Origin: Lota lota
Taxonomy: Eukaryota; Chordata; Actinopteri; Gadiformes; Lotidae
DNA: 64,000 bases
Assembly (NCBI GenBank): GCA_026745465.1
Contig: JACYXH010000131.1
Span: forward strand, 152,501-216,500
Reading direction: 5' to 3'
Of the stretch, positions 48,068-59,479 are shown piece by piece. A program made the translations under genes and the position numbers. Each line of letters begins with the position of its first letter. Positions within the stretch are counted from its first letter, which is position 1. Under the pieces are notes generated by a model. That model worked only from the letters and a program-made list of their open reading frames with translations. It was not told where the DNA came from and made no database searches.

Positions 48068-48600
48068 TCCACACACACGTACATAGTACACACACACACA
48101 CATAGTACACACACACACACACAGTACACACACAAACACATAGTACACACACACACACACATAGTACACACACACATAGTACACACACACATAGTACACA
48201 CACACACACAGTACACACACAAACACATAGTACACACACAAACACACATAGTACACACACAAACACACATAGTACACAGACACATAGCACACGTACATAG
48301 TACACACACACACACACAGTACACACACACACACACAGTACACAGACAAACACATAGTACACACACACACACATAGTACACACACACATAGTACACACAC
48401 ACATAGTACACACACACACACAGTACACACACAAACACATAGTACACACACATTCACACATAGTACACACACAAACACAGATATTACACAGACACATAGC
48501 ACACGCACATCGTACACACACACATAGCACACGCACATAGTACACACACACATAGCACACACACATAGTACACACACACATAGTACACACACATAATTAC
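48068..48600. repeat. Minisatellite of CATAGTA/(CA)n units
   Basis: About 40 units of CATAGTACACACACA type, about twice the length of the left-arm partner (1024-1294) and lacking the LTR. It begins about 40 bp after the NLR-B stop. Confidence 0.9.
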
Positions 48601-49602
48601 ACGAAGAAGTTATATTTTCTCTTTCATTTACTTCAATAATCTTTTACATTTTTAATGTAACATACTGTTTACTTTTACTCAAGTCTGTTTGTGAATTAAA
48701 AATGGAGGCGAGAGAGATTTATTGTGGCTGTATTTCCTTATTTTGTAAAGATTTAATGTGTTGTGTGTTTTATTTAATGGGATACATGCTATTTTACATG
48801 TTGTTACTGTATTGGACAAGCATATACAATGTAATATTTGTCTATTTACATTAATCTTGCTCTGCTTATTACAACAATAAATCATTTAGTATGAAATAAC
48901 TCAGTACTTGAGTAATCTTTTCACTAGATACTTTCTTACTCTTCCTCAAGTCATTATCTGATGACTACTTTTACTTCTACGTGAGTTATTACTTTAAATA
49001 TATACTTGTTAAATATAAAAATAGACTGTTATAAATAGGAGGTTATTGACAGTGCTCATTATTCTATATAATTACATTACCTACAATTCTTATCATCACC
49101 AATATAAACCCTTATCTTGTTCCGTCTTAGTATGTCTTGTATGATCTTAAACTTAGTAACCTATGCTCTTTAGTCAACGTTACTAGAATAATCACATAAT
49201 GCAGAAAGAAACCCGTTCCACGCTGCTCTGAACTCCGGTCCGGTTCTTTCCGGGATGTCTACGGGCCCTTTCGGAGGCCCTGTGACGTCACAACGTCAGC
49301 TCCATCTGGGGAGCGGTTATTGTTGGGGTCCGAGAAGGTTCATGAAGCTTCTCGGACACTTGTAGGATAAGGCCACGGTGTGTGGTGCGTTTCATATCCA
49401 ACATCGCTCATGATGACGCTCCCACTCAGCGACTGTAAAGAAGAGCATCACAAAGTGGCCGTGGGTCGTAACCATGGGGATAACCCCATGGTTACCCCCC
49501 CCCCCCCCCCCCCCCGCTGAGTGTCCTCAGCCCAAATCGTACTGTGGTGAACAGAGTCTACTTCCGGGTCGGACGTGGTGAACGACTAATGCGACACACC
49601 TG
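48601..49602. other. 3' flank of NLR-B, mirror of 1-1000
   Basis: No gene. AATAAA at 48876-48881 is a possible distal polyadenylation signal. C21 tract at 49495-49515. Confidence 0.6.
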
Positions 49603-49858
49603 GTTCATACGGCGAGAGGGGGCGTGGCCCGTGGGGGCGGAGAGACAGTTCACTCAGCGTCAACACGACGCTCCGCGCGGTGCGGAGGCTGACTGGACTG
49701 CGGAGGCTGACGGAGCGGAAGGCTCCAGACTCTTCACGAGGGAACATGGACAGCGAGCGGTGCGAGCGGAAGTGCCGTGTGTCCGGACCTGTACAGCTCA
49801 CGGCTCCTCCCTCCTCGAGCGACACTCCCCGGTGAAGGGCTCTCCTGCCCATACAGAC

Positions 49859-49860
<2 letters not shown>
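49603..49860 (+). other. CpG-rich island with a possible short first exon
   Basis: Strongly GC- and CpG-rich compared with its surroundings. GAACATGGACAG at 49743 gives an ATG at 49746 in good Kozak context. The frame M-D-S-E-R-C-E-R-K-C-R-V-S-G-P-V-Q-L reaches a GTGAAG donor-like site near 49830 before a stop. No downstream exon is identified, so this is only a candidate promoter or first exon. (GT)n follows at 49860-49910. Confidence 0.3.
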
Positions 49861-49910
<50 letters not shown>

Positions 49911-49911
<1 letters not shown>

Positions 49912-50077
49912 TGAACTACTAGGCCTACATTGGGCCAGATGTTAGAATACAGCGGTTCTCCTTGTCATACAAAGACCTCGTAGAGTTTAGTTTTTTTTTC
50001 GTAACGTTTCATTTAACTCTTTTTAAGTTGTCATGGTATCGCCCATCTCTCTCTTTGATACTCCTGTAATAGTTAGG

Positions 50078-50113
<36 letters not shown>

Positions 50114-50206
50114 CCCTTCTCTCAGATCAACATAGTAGAGATTCCCATGCAGGAAACAACATTAGTGGTTTTGGTCGTTTGATTATTTTATTATCAAACA
50201 AAGGTC
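49911..50206. other. 3' flank of TRIM-1
   Basis: (GT)n at 50080-50112. On the minus strand AATAAA (50192-50187) lies 15 nt after the TRIM-1 stop, a likely polyadenylation signal. Confidence 0.55.
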
Positions 50207-51838
50207 CTAGTCTGTTTGATTGACAGGTGAGATGATCAGGGGGGCAGAGTCTGTACCTTTATAAACATAGATCCCTGGACCGAGGAATGGATAGGAATGG
50301 AGAGGCTCACTAAAGGTGCAGCCAGTAGCAGAGTAGATATGAACCCTGGCTTCCACATCATAGAAGGAGACCAGACCCTCATCATAATCAACAAACACCC
50401 CCACCTTCTGGAGCTCAGCTCTCAGAGGGAGACGGACAGCAGGGTTATCACTAAATACCAACCCATTGTTTATGAAGATAAGAGTCCAGTAACCTGTCTC
50501 AGGAGTGAATGTGATCTGATCTTTTCTGTTGATGGACTCTCTGGCCACTCCTAAACGCCATGCAGTCTTGTCTTTAACCTGGACCTCAAAGTAAAATCTC
50601 CCTGAGGAGAAGCTCTGCCTCGTGAGAACATTTATATGCCATTTAAATCTCTTAGGGTTGTCTGGGAGTTTCTTCCATACACCTCCATGATGTACTTTTT
50701 TCCCATCCTCAGACAGGATGAGCTGGGGATGAGCTGTATCAGGATCCAGAGTCACATCTACTTCATAATGCTGGACCCTCTTCAGTTCAGCATCATCACG
50801 CAGCTTCTTCATCTCCATGTTCAATGTCTCATCCAGCTGATCCAGGGATCTCCTCAAGGTCCCTACGTATGACGGAGGATGGACCTCCACCGTTGCCCAG
50901 TCCCTGGTGGGTGGAGGATCCTTCAGGGATCTGAAGGTCTGGAGGAAGTGGAGGTGGTCTTCAGTGTGTGAGAGCTGATTCACCTCTGAGCTTCTATTGG
51001 TCAGATCTTCTATTTCCTGCTCCAGCTCTTTCATGAGGTCTTTAGCTTGTTTCTCTGTGGATTTCAGTCTCTCTTTAACCGTTTGGTTGAACTCATCCTG
51101 CCACTTTTCAATAGAGCGCTTCAGAGCAGTCAAGACCTGCACACCATCAGCTATCTCTCTGTCTGCGTCTGCTTTGCTGCAGTCCGCTGTATCTTTAATC
51201 TCCTGAATCTTTCGTTGTCTCTCCTGGATCATCTGCTGAACTTCAGTCTCCATCTTCCCCAGCTTTGCCATCTTCACTTCATATTCCTCTTTTAGAGGTA
51301 CAACAGGATGGAACTTGTGGTCTGTCTCTGTGCAGAACAGACACACACACACCTGTTCAGTCTGGCAGAAGAGCTCCAGAAGTCGGTCGTGTTTCTTACA
51401 CACCCTGTCTTCAAGACGGTCCATAGGCTCGACCAGCTGATGTCTCTTCAGGCCTGCGACTCTCTGATGTGGCTCCAGGTGGGTTTGGCAGTAAGAGGTA
51501 AAACACACTAGGCAGGACTTCACCGCCTTCAGCTGGGTCCCAGTACAGACATCACAGGGAACTTCTCCTGGTTCAACACAAGGCTGCTCTTTTACTTGTA
51601 TAGACCTTCTAAACTGATCAACCATCTCTGATACGAGGATATTGACACGTAGATCAGGTCTAGTGTTGAAAAGCTCATTGCAAACAGGACATTTGTACTG
51701 GACTTGGTCATCCCAGAACTTTGTAATACAGGTTCTACAGAAGTTGTGTCCACATGGTGTGGTGACTGGGCTGTTGAACACATCCAGACAGATGGAATAT
51801 GAAAAGTTCTCTTCAGGCCAGGAAGTAGCACAGGCCAT
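50207..51838 (-). CDS. TRIM-1: finTRIM-like RING-B-box-coiled-coil-B30.2 protein, 543 aa
   Basis: Start chosen at ATG 51838-51836 (MACATSWPEENF), directly after the acceptor CTAG|GA; an open frame extends upstream to 51898 but lies in the intron. RING about residues 13-56 (ICLDVF, TPCGHNFCRTCI, CPVC); B-box 1 around CDVCTGTQLKAVKSC; B-box 2 around CKKHDRLLELFCQTEQVCV; coiled coil about 180-310; PRY from YEVDVTLDPDTAHPQLILS; SPRY with SSGRFYFEVQVKDKTAWRLG and GYWTLIF. Such proteins are ubiquitin E3 ligases in antiviral or inflammatory signalling. Oddities: the first RING Cys is Tyr (SYSICLDVF, where TRIM-2 has SCSICRDVF), and coiled coil and B30.2 are in one exon where TRIM-2 shows a donor. 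Confidence 0.9.
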   Translation of the reverse strand: MACATSWPEENFSYSICLDVFNSPVTTPCGHNFCRTCITKFWDDQVQYKCPVCNELFNTRPDLRVNILVSEMVDQFRRSIQVKEQPCVEPGEVPCDVCTGTQLKAVKSCLVCFTSYCQTHLEPHQRVAGLKRHQLVEPMDRLEDRVCKKHDRLLELFCQTEQVCVCLFCTETDHKFHPVVPLKEEYEVKMAKLGKMETEVQQMIQERQRKIQEIKDTADCSKADADREIADGVQVLTALKRSIEKWQDEFNQTVKERLKSTEKQAKDLMKELEQEIEDLTNRSSEVNQLSHTEDHLHFLQTFRSLKDPPPTRDWATVEVHPPSYVGTLRRSLDQLDETLNMEMKKLRDDAELKRVQHYEVDVTLDPDTAHPQLILSEDGKKVHHGGVWKKLPDNPKRFKWHINVLTRQSFSSGRFYFEVQVKDKTAWRLGVARESINRKDQITFTPETGYWTLIFINNGLVFSDNPAVRLPLRAELQKVGVFVDYDEGLVSFYDVEARVHIYSATGCTFSEPLHSYPFLGPGIYVYKGTDSAPLIISPVNQTD

Positions 51839-51840
51839 TC

Positions 51841-51938
51841 CTAGACACAGACGACAAGGTTTATGTATTGAGCAATTACATTCTTTTTCGAATTCCAAAA
51901 CGGGAAGAGAGGTTCTAAAGTTGTGTTGTTTTACTCAC
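51841..51938 (-). other. TRIM-1 5' UTR intron, 98 nt
   Basis: Donor ATAG|GTGAGT at 51938 and acceptor GTCTAG at 51841. The equivalent intron in TRIM-2 is 62626-62830. Confidence 0.7.
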
Positions 51939-52290
51939 CTATTTGTGGTTACTGTCTGTCAGACTATTTGTCCAAAATGTGTTTTATATTTCTCCTGAAA
52001 GAGAGAACTGCTTCCACGTCGGGTTTCTGTAAACGTTAAGTTTCGTTTCCTGAACAACACGTCCTCTCCTCTCCTCCCCTAACTCCTGGCTCTGCCCTAA
52101 CGGAAACACATTTCAACACAGTTAAACTTCCCACTCTGACTGTGGGGCGTTCACGCACCGTGAAGGCTCCTTCAAATGCGTTGATGTGTGTTCTCCTCTT
52201 CTCTGTGGAGTTAGAAGAGAGCCGGTGCAAACCGAGAGACACTGTGGTGATGTAGTGGTTATTTGCGACTGTAACTGGGATTAATTTACG
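51939..52290 (-). promoter_or_regulatory. TRIM-1 5' UTR exon and upstream region
   Basis: 51939 to about 52080 matches the 5' UTR exon of TRIM-2 and three relic copies (CTGAAAGAGAGAAC, then CGTTTCCTGAACAA). Upstream of it no clear TATA box is seen. The start site is not defined. Confidence 0.5.
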
Positions 52291-52381
52291 TTGATCGACC
52301 CTGGTTTCCGGGGCTTCCCCGCATACTATTTATCCAGCCCAGATCCAATGTTCAACAAGAAAATAAATCAAAGATTTCAAC

Positions 52382-53045
52382 GCACAAAGTTGTCTTTTCT
52401 TTCTCACCGTTTTCTCCTATACTCCTTGTTTATCGCCAAAGTTATGTTGTGCAGCTTTAATAGTACTTTTGGTTCGTTTACATATTTGTAAAAATATATA
52501 TAATATAACAATATCATGTAATTTGAAAAGCACAATAGTGAAACATTAAACTAACGTTGTAGTTCTCTAAAGTGATCTGTCTTTAATTGATAAGCGTTAC
52601 ACAGACACATTTCCCAAGATGAGATCATTGAATATACCAATAACCTAAAGACAATATAAACTGTAGTAAACTGTAGGCTTACCTTATCTTTTCCGTGATT
52701 AAAATGTGTTCCCATACAGTATAAAGTTATAAAGTATAAAGTTATAAAAAGTTATAAAAGTATAAATGCAAGGGATGAATAGGAGGTTAAAGCGTTCCTA
52801 AAACAAGTAAATCAGGGAAATGTAAATGATAAAATATAGTAATTATCAATAGATTAAAAGTGGATTTAGAGAAAGATTGATCTTCATGGCTGCTCACTGC
52901 GTAAGACTGAAGTTCAAATGAGGAAGTAGACTTTAACGTCTCATAGAGGAAGCGATGTTTTCACCATCTGGCATCATCTGTTTTCAGGGAAAGCTTTTGA
53001 AGACTTCAGACACGCAAGCATGCGCACACAAAGACACACACTCAC
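52382..53045. other. Outer palindrome arm, unique AT-rich DNA
   Basis: No gene or promoter recognised. Mirrored at 58225-58886. Confidence 0.5.
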
Positions 53046-53810
53046 ACAAAGTCAGTTGGATACACCACCCAAACAAAGTCAGTTGGAGACCCCACCCAAA
53101 CATAGGCAGTTGGAGACACCACCCAAACATACAGTCAGTTGGAGACCCCACCCAAACATAGTCAGTTGGAGACACCACCCTAACATACAGTCAGTTGGAG
53201 ACACCACCCAAACATACATTGGTTGGTGACACCACCCAAACATACATGGGTTGGTGACACCACCCTAACATAGTCAGTTGGATACACCACCAAAACATAG
53301 TCAGTTGGAGACACCACCCAAACATAGTCAGTCGGAGACACAACCAAACATAGTCAGTTGGAGACACCCACCAAACATAGATAGTTGGAGACACCACCCA
53401 AATGTAGTCAGTTAGAGACCCCATCCAAACATACAGTCAGTTGGAGACACCACCCAAACATACATGGGTTGGTGAGACCACCCAAACATACATGGGTTGG
53501 TGACACCACCCAAACATAGTCAGTTGGATACACCACCCAAACATAGTCAGTTGGATACACCACCCAAACATAGTCAGTTGCATACACCACCCAAACATAG
53601 TCAGTTGGATACACCACCCAAACATAGTCAGTTGGATACACCACCCAAACATAGTCAGTTGCATACACCACCCAAACATAGTCAGTTGGATACACCACCC
53701 AAACATAGTCAGTTGGATACACTACTCAAGCATAGTCATTTGGAGACACCAACCAAACATACAGTCAGTTGGAGACCCCACCAAACATAGTCATTTGGAG
53801 ACACCACCCT
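53046..53810. repeat. 27-bp minisatellite, left arm
   Basis: About 27 units of CAGTTGGATACACCACC followed by CAAACATAGT. Since 27 is a multiple of three, frames such as T-D-Y-V-W-V-V-Y-P stay open for 60-104 codons; these are not genes. Confidence 0.95.
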
Positions 53811-53847
53811 AACATACTTCAGACCAGGAAGTGTTAGCACAGGCCAT
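53809..53847 (-). pseudogene. TRIM first-exon relic, left arm
   Basis: ATG at 53847-53845 reads M-A-C-A-N-T-S-W-S-E-V-C then TAG, matching the first ten codons of TRIM-1 and TRIM-2. It then passes directly into the 27-bp minisatellite; everything from the RING on is missing. Confidence 0.85.
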
Positions 53848-53924
53848 TATGAGAAAACATTTGTTTTATCAAGTTAAAAAATGAACACATTCCTTTTTCT
53901 ATTCTTTGGACTCATCTTATAAAG

Positions 53925-54070
53925 TTTCTGTAAGACTATTTAGTTTCAAGTGTGTTCTTTGTCTCCAGAAAGAGAGAAGGGTCTCCACTTTGTGTGACCT
54001 TGGTTTGGGTTTAAAGCGTAACTTTCGTTTCCTGAACAAGACTTCCTGTCCTCCCCTGCTAGCTAGCGCA
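53925..54070 (-). pseudogene. TRIM 5' UTR exon relic, left arm
   Basis: Matches the TRIM-2 5' UTR exon (TTCTGGAGACAAAGAAC on minus). Its donor is AAG|ATGAGT in place of CAG|GTGAGT. Confidence 0.7.
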
Positions 54071-54092
54071 GTGGTTTTTACTCATTGTTCCT

Positions 54093-54096
<4 letters not shown>

Positions 54097-54157
<61 letters not shown>

Positions 54158-54350
54158 CTGTGGTGTTAACTTGTCAAGAGGAAACCACCAACATTTCCCC
54201 CACAGTGTCTAACATTGTGTTGTTTGACTCAACATGGCCACTCTGACTGCTGCAGTGACTTAATGCTTCACTCTGTTTCTACTGGTTGATGCCCGGGCCT
54301 TGGAAGACAAGTTACTTTTTCAACAAATTAGAGTAGATTTTTTATTTATT

Positions 54351-54400
<50 letters not shown>
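54097..54400. repeat. Two (CA)n tracts and the block between them, left arm
   Basis: (CA)n at 54097-54154 and 54355-54400. The intervening 200 bp is mirrored at 56920-57115 and again, diverged, at 59300-59450. Confidence 0.85.
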
Positions 54401-54401
<1 letters not shown>

Positions 54402-54489
54402 AGTGTAATGAAACAAGACATTACAATGATCAAAAGTCTAACCTGTAAAACACTTTCATAAACACCATGGATCAAACCAGGAAACAGAC

Positions 54490-54960
54490 CAGGAACAATA
54501 ATGGATGTCTGTTGAAGTCATTCAAATAATCAATACTTAATTTGAATCAGAATTTGCTTTATTGTCAACAAAGTGTAACACGTACAAGGAATTTGTCTTG
54601 GTATTTGGTGCAAGCAATAACAACAACAAACCATAAATATGAAAATAGAATTATTTGTAATTAGAAATAATATATAAAATATAAACTGACTATATAAAAA
54701 AGACAGAATATACAGAGTATGTTTTAAAAATGTAGCTGTACAGTTGTGCATGAATTTGCAAAATATGACCATGGAATGTGCAAATGTTCACAGTATTAAG
54801 TTGAACAAAATGTGCAATGTGCAAGAAACTAAAAGATGAAAGGCTGTGCATCGCTGCAGCTGTCCTCCACACTTCACACACCTCCACCCAACGCTGAACA
54901 CCAACTTAATGGTGTGGAAATGCAAGACGCAGTGTAGTGACAACAAGTGTGTCTCCAATT
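54490..54960 (-). mobile_element. Dispersed repeat, left arm
   Basis: Contains CAGAATTTGCTTTATTGTCA and ACAAGGAATTTG, a form common at the 3' end of fish retroposons. It also shares CTCCACCCAA with 19230. Mirror at 56310-56770. Confidence 0.5.
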
Positions 54961-55210
54961 CTCATAGCTTTTATAGATTTGAACTCTGGAGACATTATAA
55001 ACACGCTTAGCACATCCCGTCATGACAAAACCCGCATCAATAAACAGGATGTAGAAGTGTTTCACTGATTCTAAAGGTGAACTACATGTGATTGACGCGT
55101 TTCAGCGTGTAGAACAAACGCAGCAGCGTTTAGTGGAGCAGTGAACATGCAGCAGCGAGTCGGCCTGCCGACGGAGAATCCTTCTCAGCAGCTCGAGTAG
55201 GTGTGTGCGT

Positions 55211-55268
55211 AATCCCCGCCCGTTTCTATTGGTCCGCAGTTAGGGCTCCGCAGTAAAGCATATAAAAG
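55211..55268 (+). promoter_or_regulatory. Promoter-like cluster, left palindrome arm
   Basis: CCCCGCCCG (55214-55222, GC box), ATTGG (55228-55232, inverted CCAAT) and TATAAAAG (55261-55268) in conventional order and spacing, pointing to the palindrome centre. No coding exon follows. Confidence 0.45.
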
Positions 55269-55495
55269 CACGGAGCCAAAGACACACTCAGCGGTCCAAG
55301 ACACAAGCCCATAAGGCGAAGCCTAGACGGCGTGGCCTACATGAAATATAACAGATGTGTTTATTGCCGCTACGCTCGCTGCAGGAACTCGCCCCGTTGT
55401 GCACGCGCACAGTGCACACACGAGCAGCAGAGCTATGAGAGCAGCAGACAGCGGATTCAGTCAGAGTAGGAAGTAGAGGCGCAAGCAGCGCTGCG

Positions 55496-55782
<287 letters not shown>

Positions 55783-56009
55783 CGCAGCGCTGCTTGCGCC
55801 TCTACTTGCTACTCTGACTGAATCCGCTGTCTGCTTCTCTCATAGCTCCGCTGCTCGTGTGTGCAATGTGCGCGTGCACGCCGGGGCGCGTTCCTGCAGC
55901 GAGCGTAGCGGCAATAAACACATCTGTTATATTTCATGTAGGCCACGCCGTCTAGGCTTCGCCTTATGGGCTTGTGTCTTGGACCGCTGAGTGTGTCTTT
56001 GGCTCCGTG

Positions 56010-56067
56010 CTTTTATATGCTTTACTGCGGAGCCCTAACTGCGGACCAATAGAAACGGGCGGGGATT
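56010..56067 (-). promoter_or_regulatory. Promoter-like cluster, right palindrome arm
   Basis: Exact mirror of 55211-55268, with TATAAAAG on minus at 56017-56010, so the two candidate promoters converge on the spacer. Confidence 0.45.
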
Positions 56068-56309
56068 ACGCACACACCTACTCGAGCTGCTGAGAAGGAT
56101 TCTCCGTCGGCAGGCCGACTCGCTGCTGCATGTTCACTGCTCCACTAAACGCTGCTGCGTTTGTTCTACACGCTGAAACGCGTCAATCACATGTAGTTCA
56201 CCTTTAGAATCAGTGAAACACTTCTACATCCTGTTTATTGATGCGGGTTTTGTCATGACGGGATGTGCTAAGCGTGTTTATAATGTCTCCAGAGTTCAAA
56301 TCTATAAAA

Positions 56310-56770
56310 GCTATGAGAATTGGAGACACACTTGTTGTCACTACACTGCGTCTTGCATTTCCACACCATTAAGTTGGTGTTCAGCGTTGGGTGGAGGTGT
56401 GTGAAGTGTGGAGGACAGCTGCAGCGATGCACAGCCTTTCATCTTTTAGTTTCTTGCACATTGCACATTTTGTTCAACTTAATACTGTGAACATTTGCAC
56501 ATTCCATGGTCATATTTTGCAAATTCATGCACAACTGTACAGCTACATTTTTAAAACATACTCTGTATATTCTGTCTTTTTTATATAGTCAGTTTATATT
56601 TTATATATTATTTCTAATTACAAATAATTCTATTTTCATATTTATGGTTTGTTGTTGTTATTGCTTGCACCAAATACCAAGACAAATTCCTTGTACGTGT
56701 TACACTTTGTTGACAATAAAGCAAATTCTGATTCAAATTAAGTATTGATTATTTGAATGACTTCAACAGA
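56310..56770 (+). mobile_element. Dispersed repeat, right arm
   Basis: Mirror copy of 54490-54960. Confidence 0.5.
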
Positions 56771-56876
56771 CATCCATTATTGTTCCTGGTCTGTTTCCTG
56801 GTTTGATCCATGGTGTTTATGAAAGTGTTTTACAGGTTAGACTTTTGATCATTGTAATGTCTTGTTTCATTACACT

Positions 56877-56878
<2 letters not shown>

Positions 56879-56921
<43 letters not shown>

Positions 56922-57114
56922 AATAAATAAAAAATCTACTCTAATTTGTTGAAAAAGTAACTTGTCTTCCAAGGCCCGGGCATCAACCAGTAGAAACAGA
57001 GTGAAGCATTAAGTCACTGCAGCAGTCAGAGTGGCCATGTTGAGTCAAACAACACAATGTTAGACACTGTGGGGGAAATGTTGGTGGTTTCCTCTTGACA
57101 AGTTAACACCACAG

Positions 57115-57171
<57 letters not shown>
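56879..57171. repeat. Two (GT)n tracts and the block between them, right arm
   Basis: (GT)n at 56879-56919 and 57117-57171, mirror of 54097-54400 with slightly different tract lengths. Confidence 0.85.
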
Positions 57172-57175
<4 letters not shown>

Positions 57176-57199
57176 AGGAACAATGAGTAAAAACCACTG

Positions 57200-57345
57200 C
57201 GCTAGCTAGCAGGGGAGGACAGGAAGTCTTGTTCAGGAAACGAAAGTTACGCTTTAAACCCAAACCAAGGTCACACAAAGTGGAGACCCTTCTCTCTTTC
57301 TGGAGACAAAGAACACACTTGAAACTAAATAGTCTTACAGAAACT
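57200..57345 (+). pseudogene. TRIM 5' UTR exon relic, right arm
   Basis: Mirror of 53925-54070, with the same donor loss (AAGATGAGT). Confidence 0.7.
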
Positions 57346-57420
57346 TTATAAGATGAGTCCAAAGAATAGAAAAAGGAATGTGTTCATTTTTTAACTTGAT
57401 AAAACAAATGTTTTCTCATA

Positions 57421-57459
57421 ATGGCCTGTGCTAACACTTCCTGGTCTGAAGTATGTTAG
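57421..57459 (+). pseudogene. TRIM first-exon relic, right arm
   Basis: M-A-C-A-N-T-S-W-S-E-V-C then TAG, running into the minisatellite. Confidence 0.85.
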
Positions 57460-58222
57460 GGTGGTGTCTCCAAATGACTATGTTTGGTGGGGTCTCCAAC
57501 TGACTGTATGTTTGGTTGGTGTCTCCAAATGACTATGCTTGAGTAGTGTATCCAACTGACTATGTTTGGGTGGTGTATCCAACTGACTATGTTTGGGTGG
57601 TGTATGCAACTGACTATGTTTGGGTGGTGTATCCAACTGACTATGTTTGGGTGGTGTATCCAACTGACTATGTTTGGGTGGTGTATGCAACTGACTATGT
57701 TTGGGTGGTGTATCCAACTGACTATGTTTGGGTGGTGTATCCAACTGACTATGTTTGGGTGGTGTCACCAACCCATGTATGTTTGGGTGGTCTCACCAAC
57801 CCATGTATGTTTGGGTGGTGTCTCCAACTGACTGTATGTTTGGATGGGGTCTCTAACTGACTACATTTGGGTGGTGTCTCCAACTATCTATGTTTGGTGG
57901 GTGTCTCCAACTGACTATGTTTGGTTGTGTCTCCGACTGACTATGTTTGGGTGGTGTCTCCAACTGACTATGTTTTGGTGGTGTATCCAACTGACTATGT
58001 TAGGGTGGTGTCACCAACCCATGTATGTTTGGGTGGTGTCACCAACCAATGTATGTTTGGGTGGTGTCTCCAACTGACTGTATGTTAGGGTGGTGTCTCC
58101 AACTGACTATGTTTGGGTGGGGTCTCCAACTGACTGTATGTTTGGGTGGTGTCTCCAACTGCCTATGTTTGGGTGGGGTCTCCAACTGACTTTGTTTGGG
58201 TGGTGTATCCAACTGACTTTGT
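57458..58222. repeat. 27-bp minisatellite, right arm
   Basis: Mirror of 53046-53810, unit TATGTTTGGGTGGTGT plus CTCCAACTGAC. Confidence 0.95.
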
Positions 58223-58886
58223 GTGAGTGTGTGTCTTTGTGTGCGCATGCTTGCGTGTCTGAAGTCTTCAAAAGCTTTCCCTGAAAACAGATGATGCCAG
58301 ATGGTGAAAACATCGCTTCCTCTATGAGACGTTAAAGTCTACTTCCTCATTTGAACTTCAGTCTTACGCAGTGAGCAGCCATGAAGATCAATCTTTCTCT
58401 AAATCCACTTTTAATCTATTGATAATTACTATATTTTATCATTTACATTTCCCTGATTTACTTGTTTTAGGAACGCTTTAACCTCCTATTCATCCCTTGC
58501 ATTTATACTTTTATAACTTTTTATAACTTTATACTTTATAACTTTATACTGTATGGGAACACATTTTAATCACGGAAAAGATAAGGTAAGCCTACAGTTT
58601 ACTACAGTTTATATTGTCTTTAGGTTATTGGTATATTCAATGATCTCATCTTGGGAAATGTGTCTGTGTAACGCTTATCAATTAAAGACAGATCACTTTA
58701 GAGAACTACAACGTTAGTTTAATGTTTCACTATTGTGCTTTTCAAATTACATGATATTGTTATATTATATATATTTTTACAAATATGTAAACGAACCAAA
58801 AGTACTATTAAAGCTGCACAACATAACTTTGGCGATAAACAAGGAGTATAGGAGAAAACGGTGAGAAAGAAAAGACAACTTTGTGC

Positions 58887-59175
58887 ACTGTTCATTTGAA
58901 TCTTCATTCAGATTATGTCCTGTTTGCAGAGAACATTAAGAACTTAGATTAGACTAAAGAAGCAATATTTTTCCTTGATAGGTTATGTGCAGGTTTGACA
59001 CAATTATTAACAAAGTCAGTAGTTAGAAGACAGAGAAAGACAGAGAGAGACAGAGACACACACAAAGACAGAGAGCGAGATAGACAGAAACACAAACACA
59101 CAGAGACAGAGAGAGACAGAGAGAGAGAGAGACAGAGAGAGAGGCACAAAGAGACAGAGAGAGAGAGAGATGCAG

Positions 59176-59259
<84 letters not shown>

Positions 59260-59289
59260 GGCGTGCGTGTGTGGAAACAAATAAACAAT
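58887..59289. repeat. GA-rich and (GT)n low-complexity DNA
   Basis: 58887-59020 is unique DNA. 59030-59177 is AGACAGAGAG-rich, and 59178-59270 is (GT)n with GC interruptions. No gene. Confidence 0.85.
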
Positions 59290-59479
59290 GCTAATTAGTT
59301 AAATAAGTCACTTCTCTTCCAAGGCGCGGGCATCAACCAGTAGAAACAGAGTGAAGCATTTGAGCCACTGCAGCAGTCAGAGTGGCCATGTTGAGTCAAC
59401 ACAATGTTAGACGCTGTGGAGACAATGTTGTTGGTTTACACCACAGACAGGTGTGTGTGTGTGTGTTACAGGAACCATG

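Larger units (their letters stand above)
28712..49602. repeat. Right arm of the inverted duplication
   Basis: Reverse-complement partner of 1-23470. It starts with a single inverted satellite monomer at 28712-28860 and ends at 49602, the partner of base 1. Insertions private to this arm include extra cassette copies at 28.9-32.1 kb, a 63-bp minisatellite at 37.56-38.05 kb, the pogo-like element at 43717-45538 and sequence at 35.24-35.83 kb. The arms differ by many substitutions and indels, so this is not a recent perfect copy. Confidence 0.85.
52382..55495. repeat. Left arm of the 6.5-kb palindrome
   Basis: Exact reverse complement of 55783-58886 apart from small changes in CA-tract length (coordinate sum 111268 at the outer end, 111278 near the centre). 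The match stops sharply at 52382/58886. It carries a CpG-containing promoter-like part, a dispersed repeat, a TRIM relic and a 27-bp minisatellite. Confidence 0.95.
55783..58886. repeat. Right arm of the 6.5-kb palindrome
   Basis: Partner of 52382-55495. Every open frame in one arm has an identical twin in the other, so arm identity is close to 100%. That means very recent origin, continuing gene conversion or an assembly artefact. Confidence 0.95.

Noticed and set aside
47881..48592. 190-203-codon Cys/Val/Tyr-rich frames antisense to the end of NLR-B
   Set aside because: Low-complexity translation of the TACTATG/(TG)n minisatellite in all three frames.
53408..53722. Frames T-D-Y-V-W-V-V-Y-P repeated
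   Set aside because: The 27-bp minisatellite keeps all frames open; no start or splice context makes a gene.
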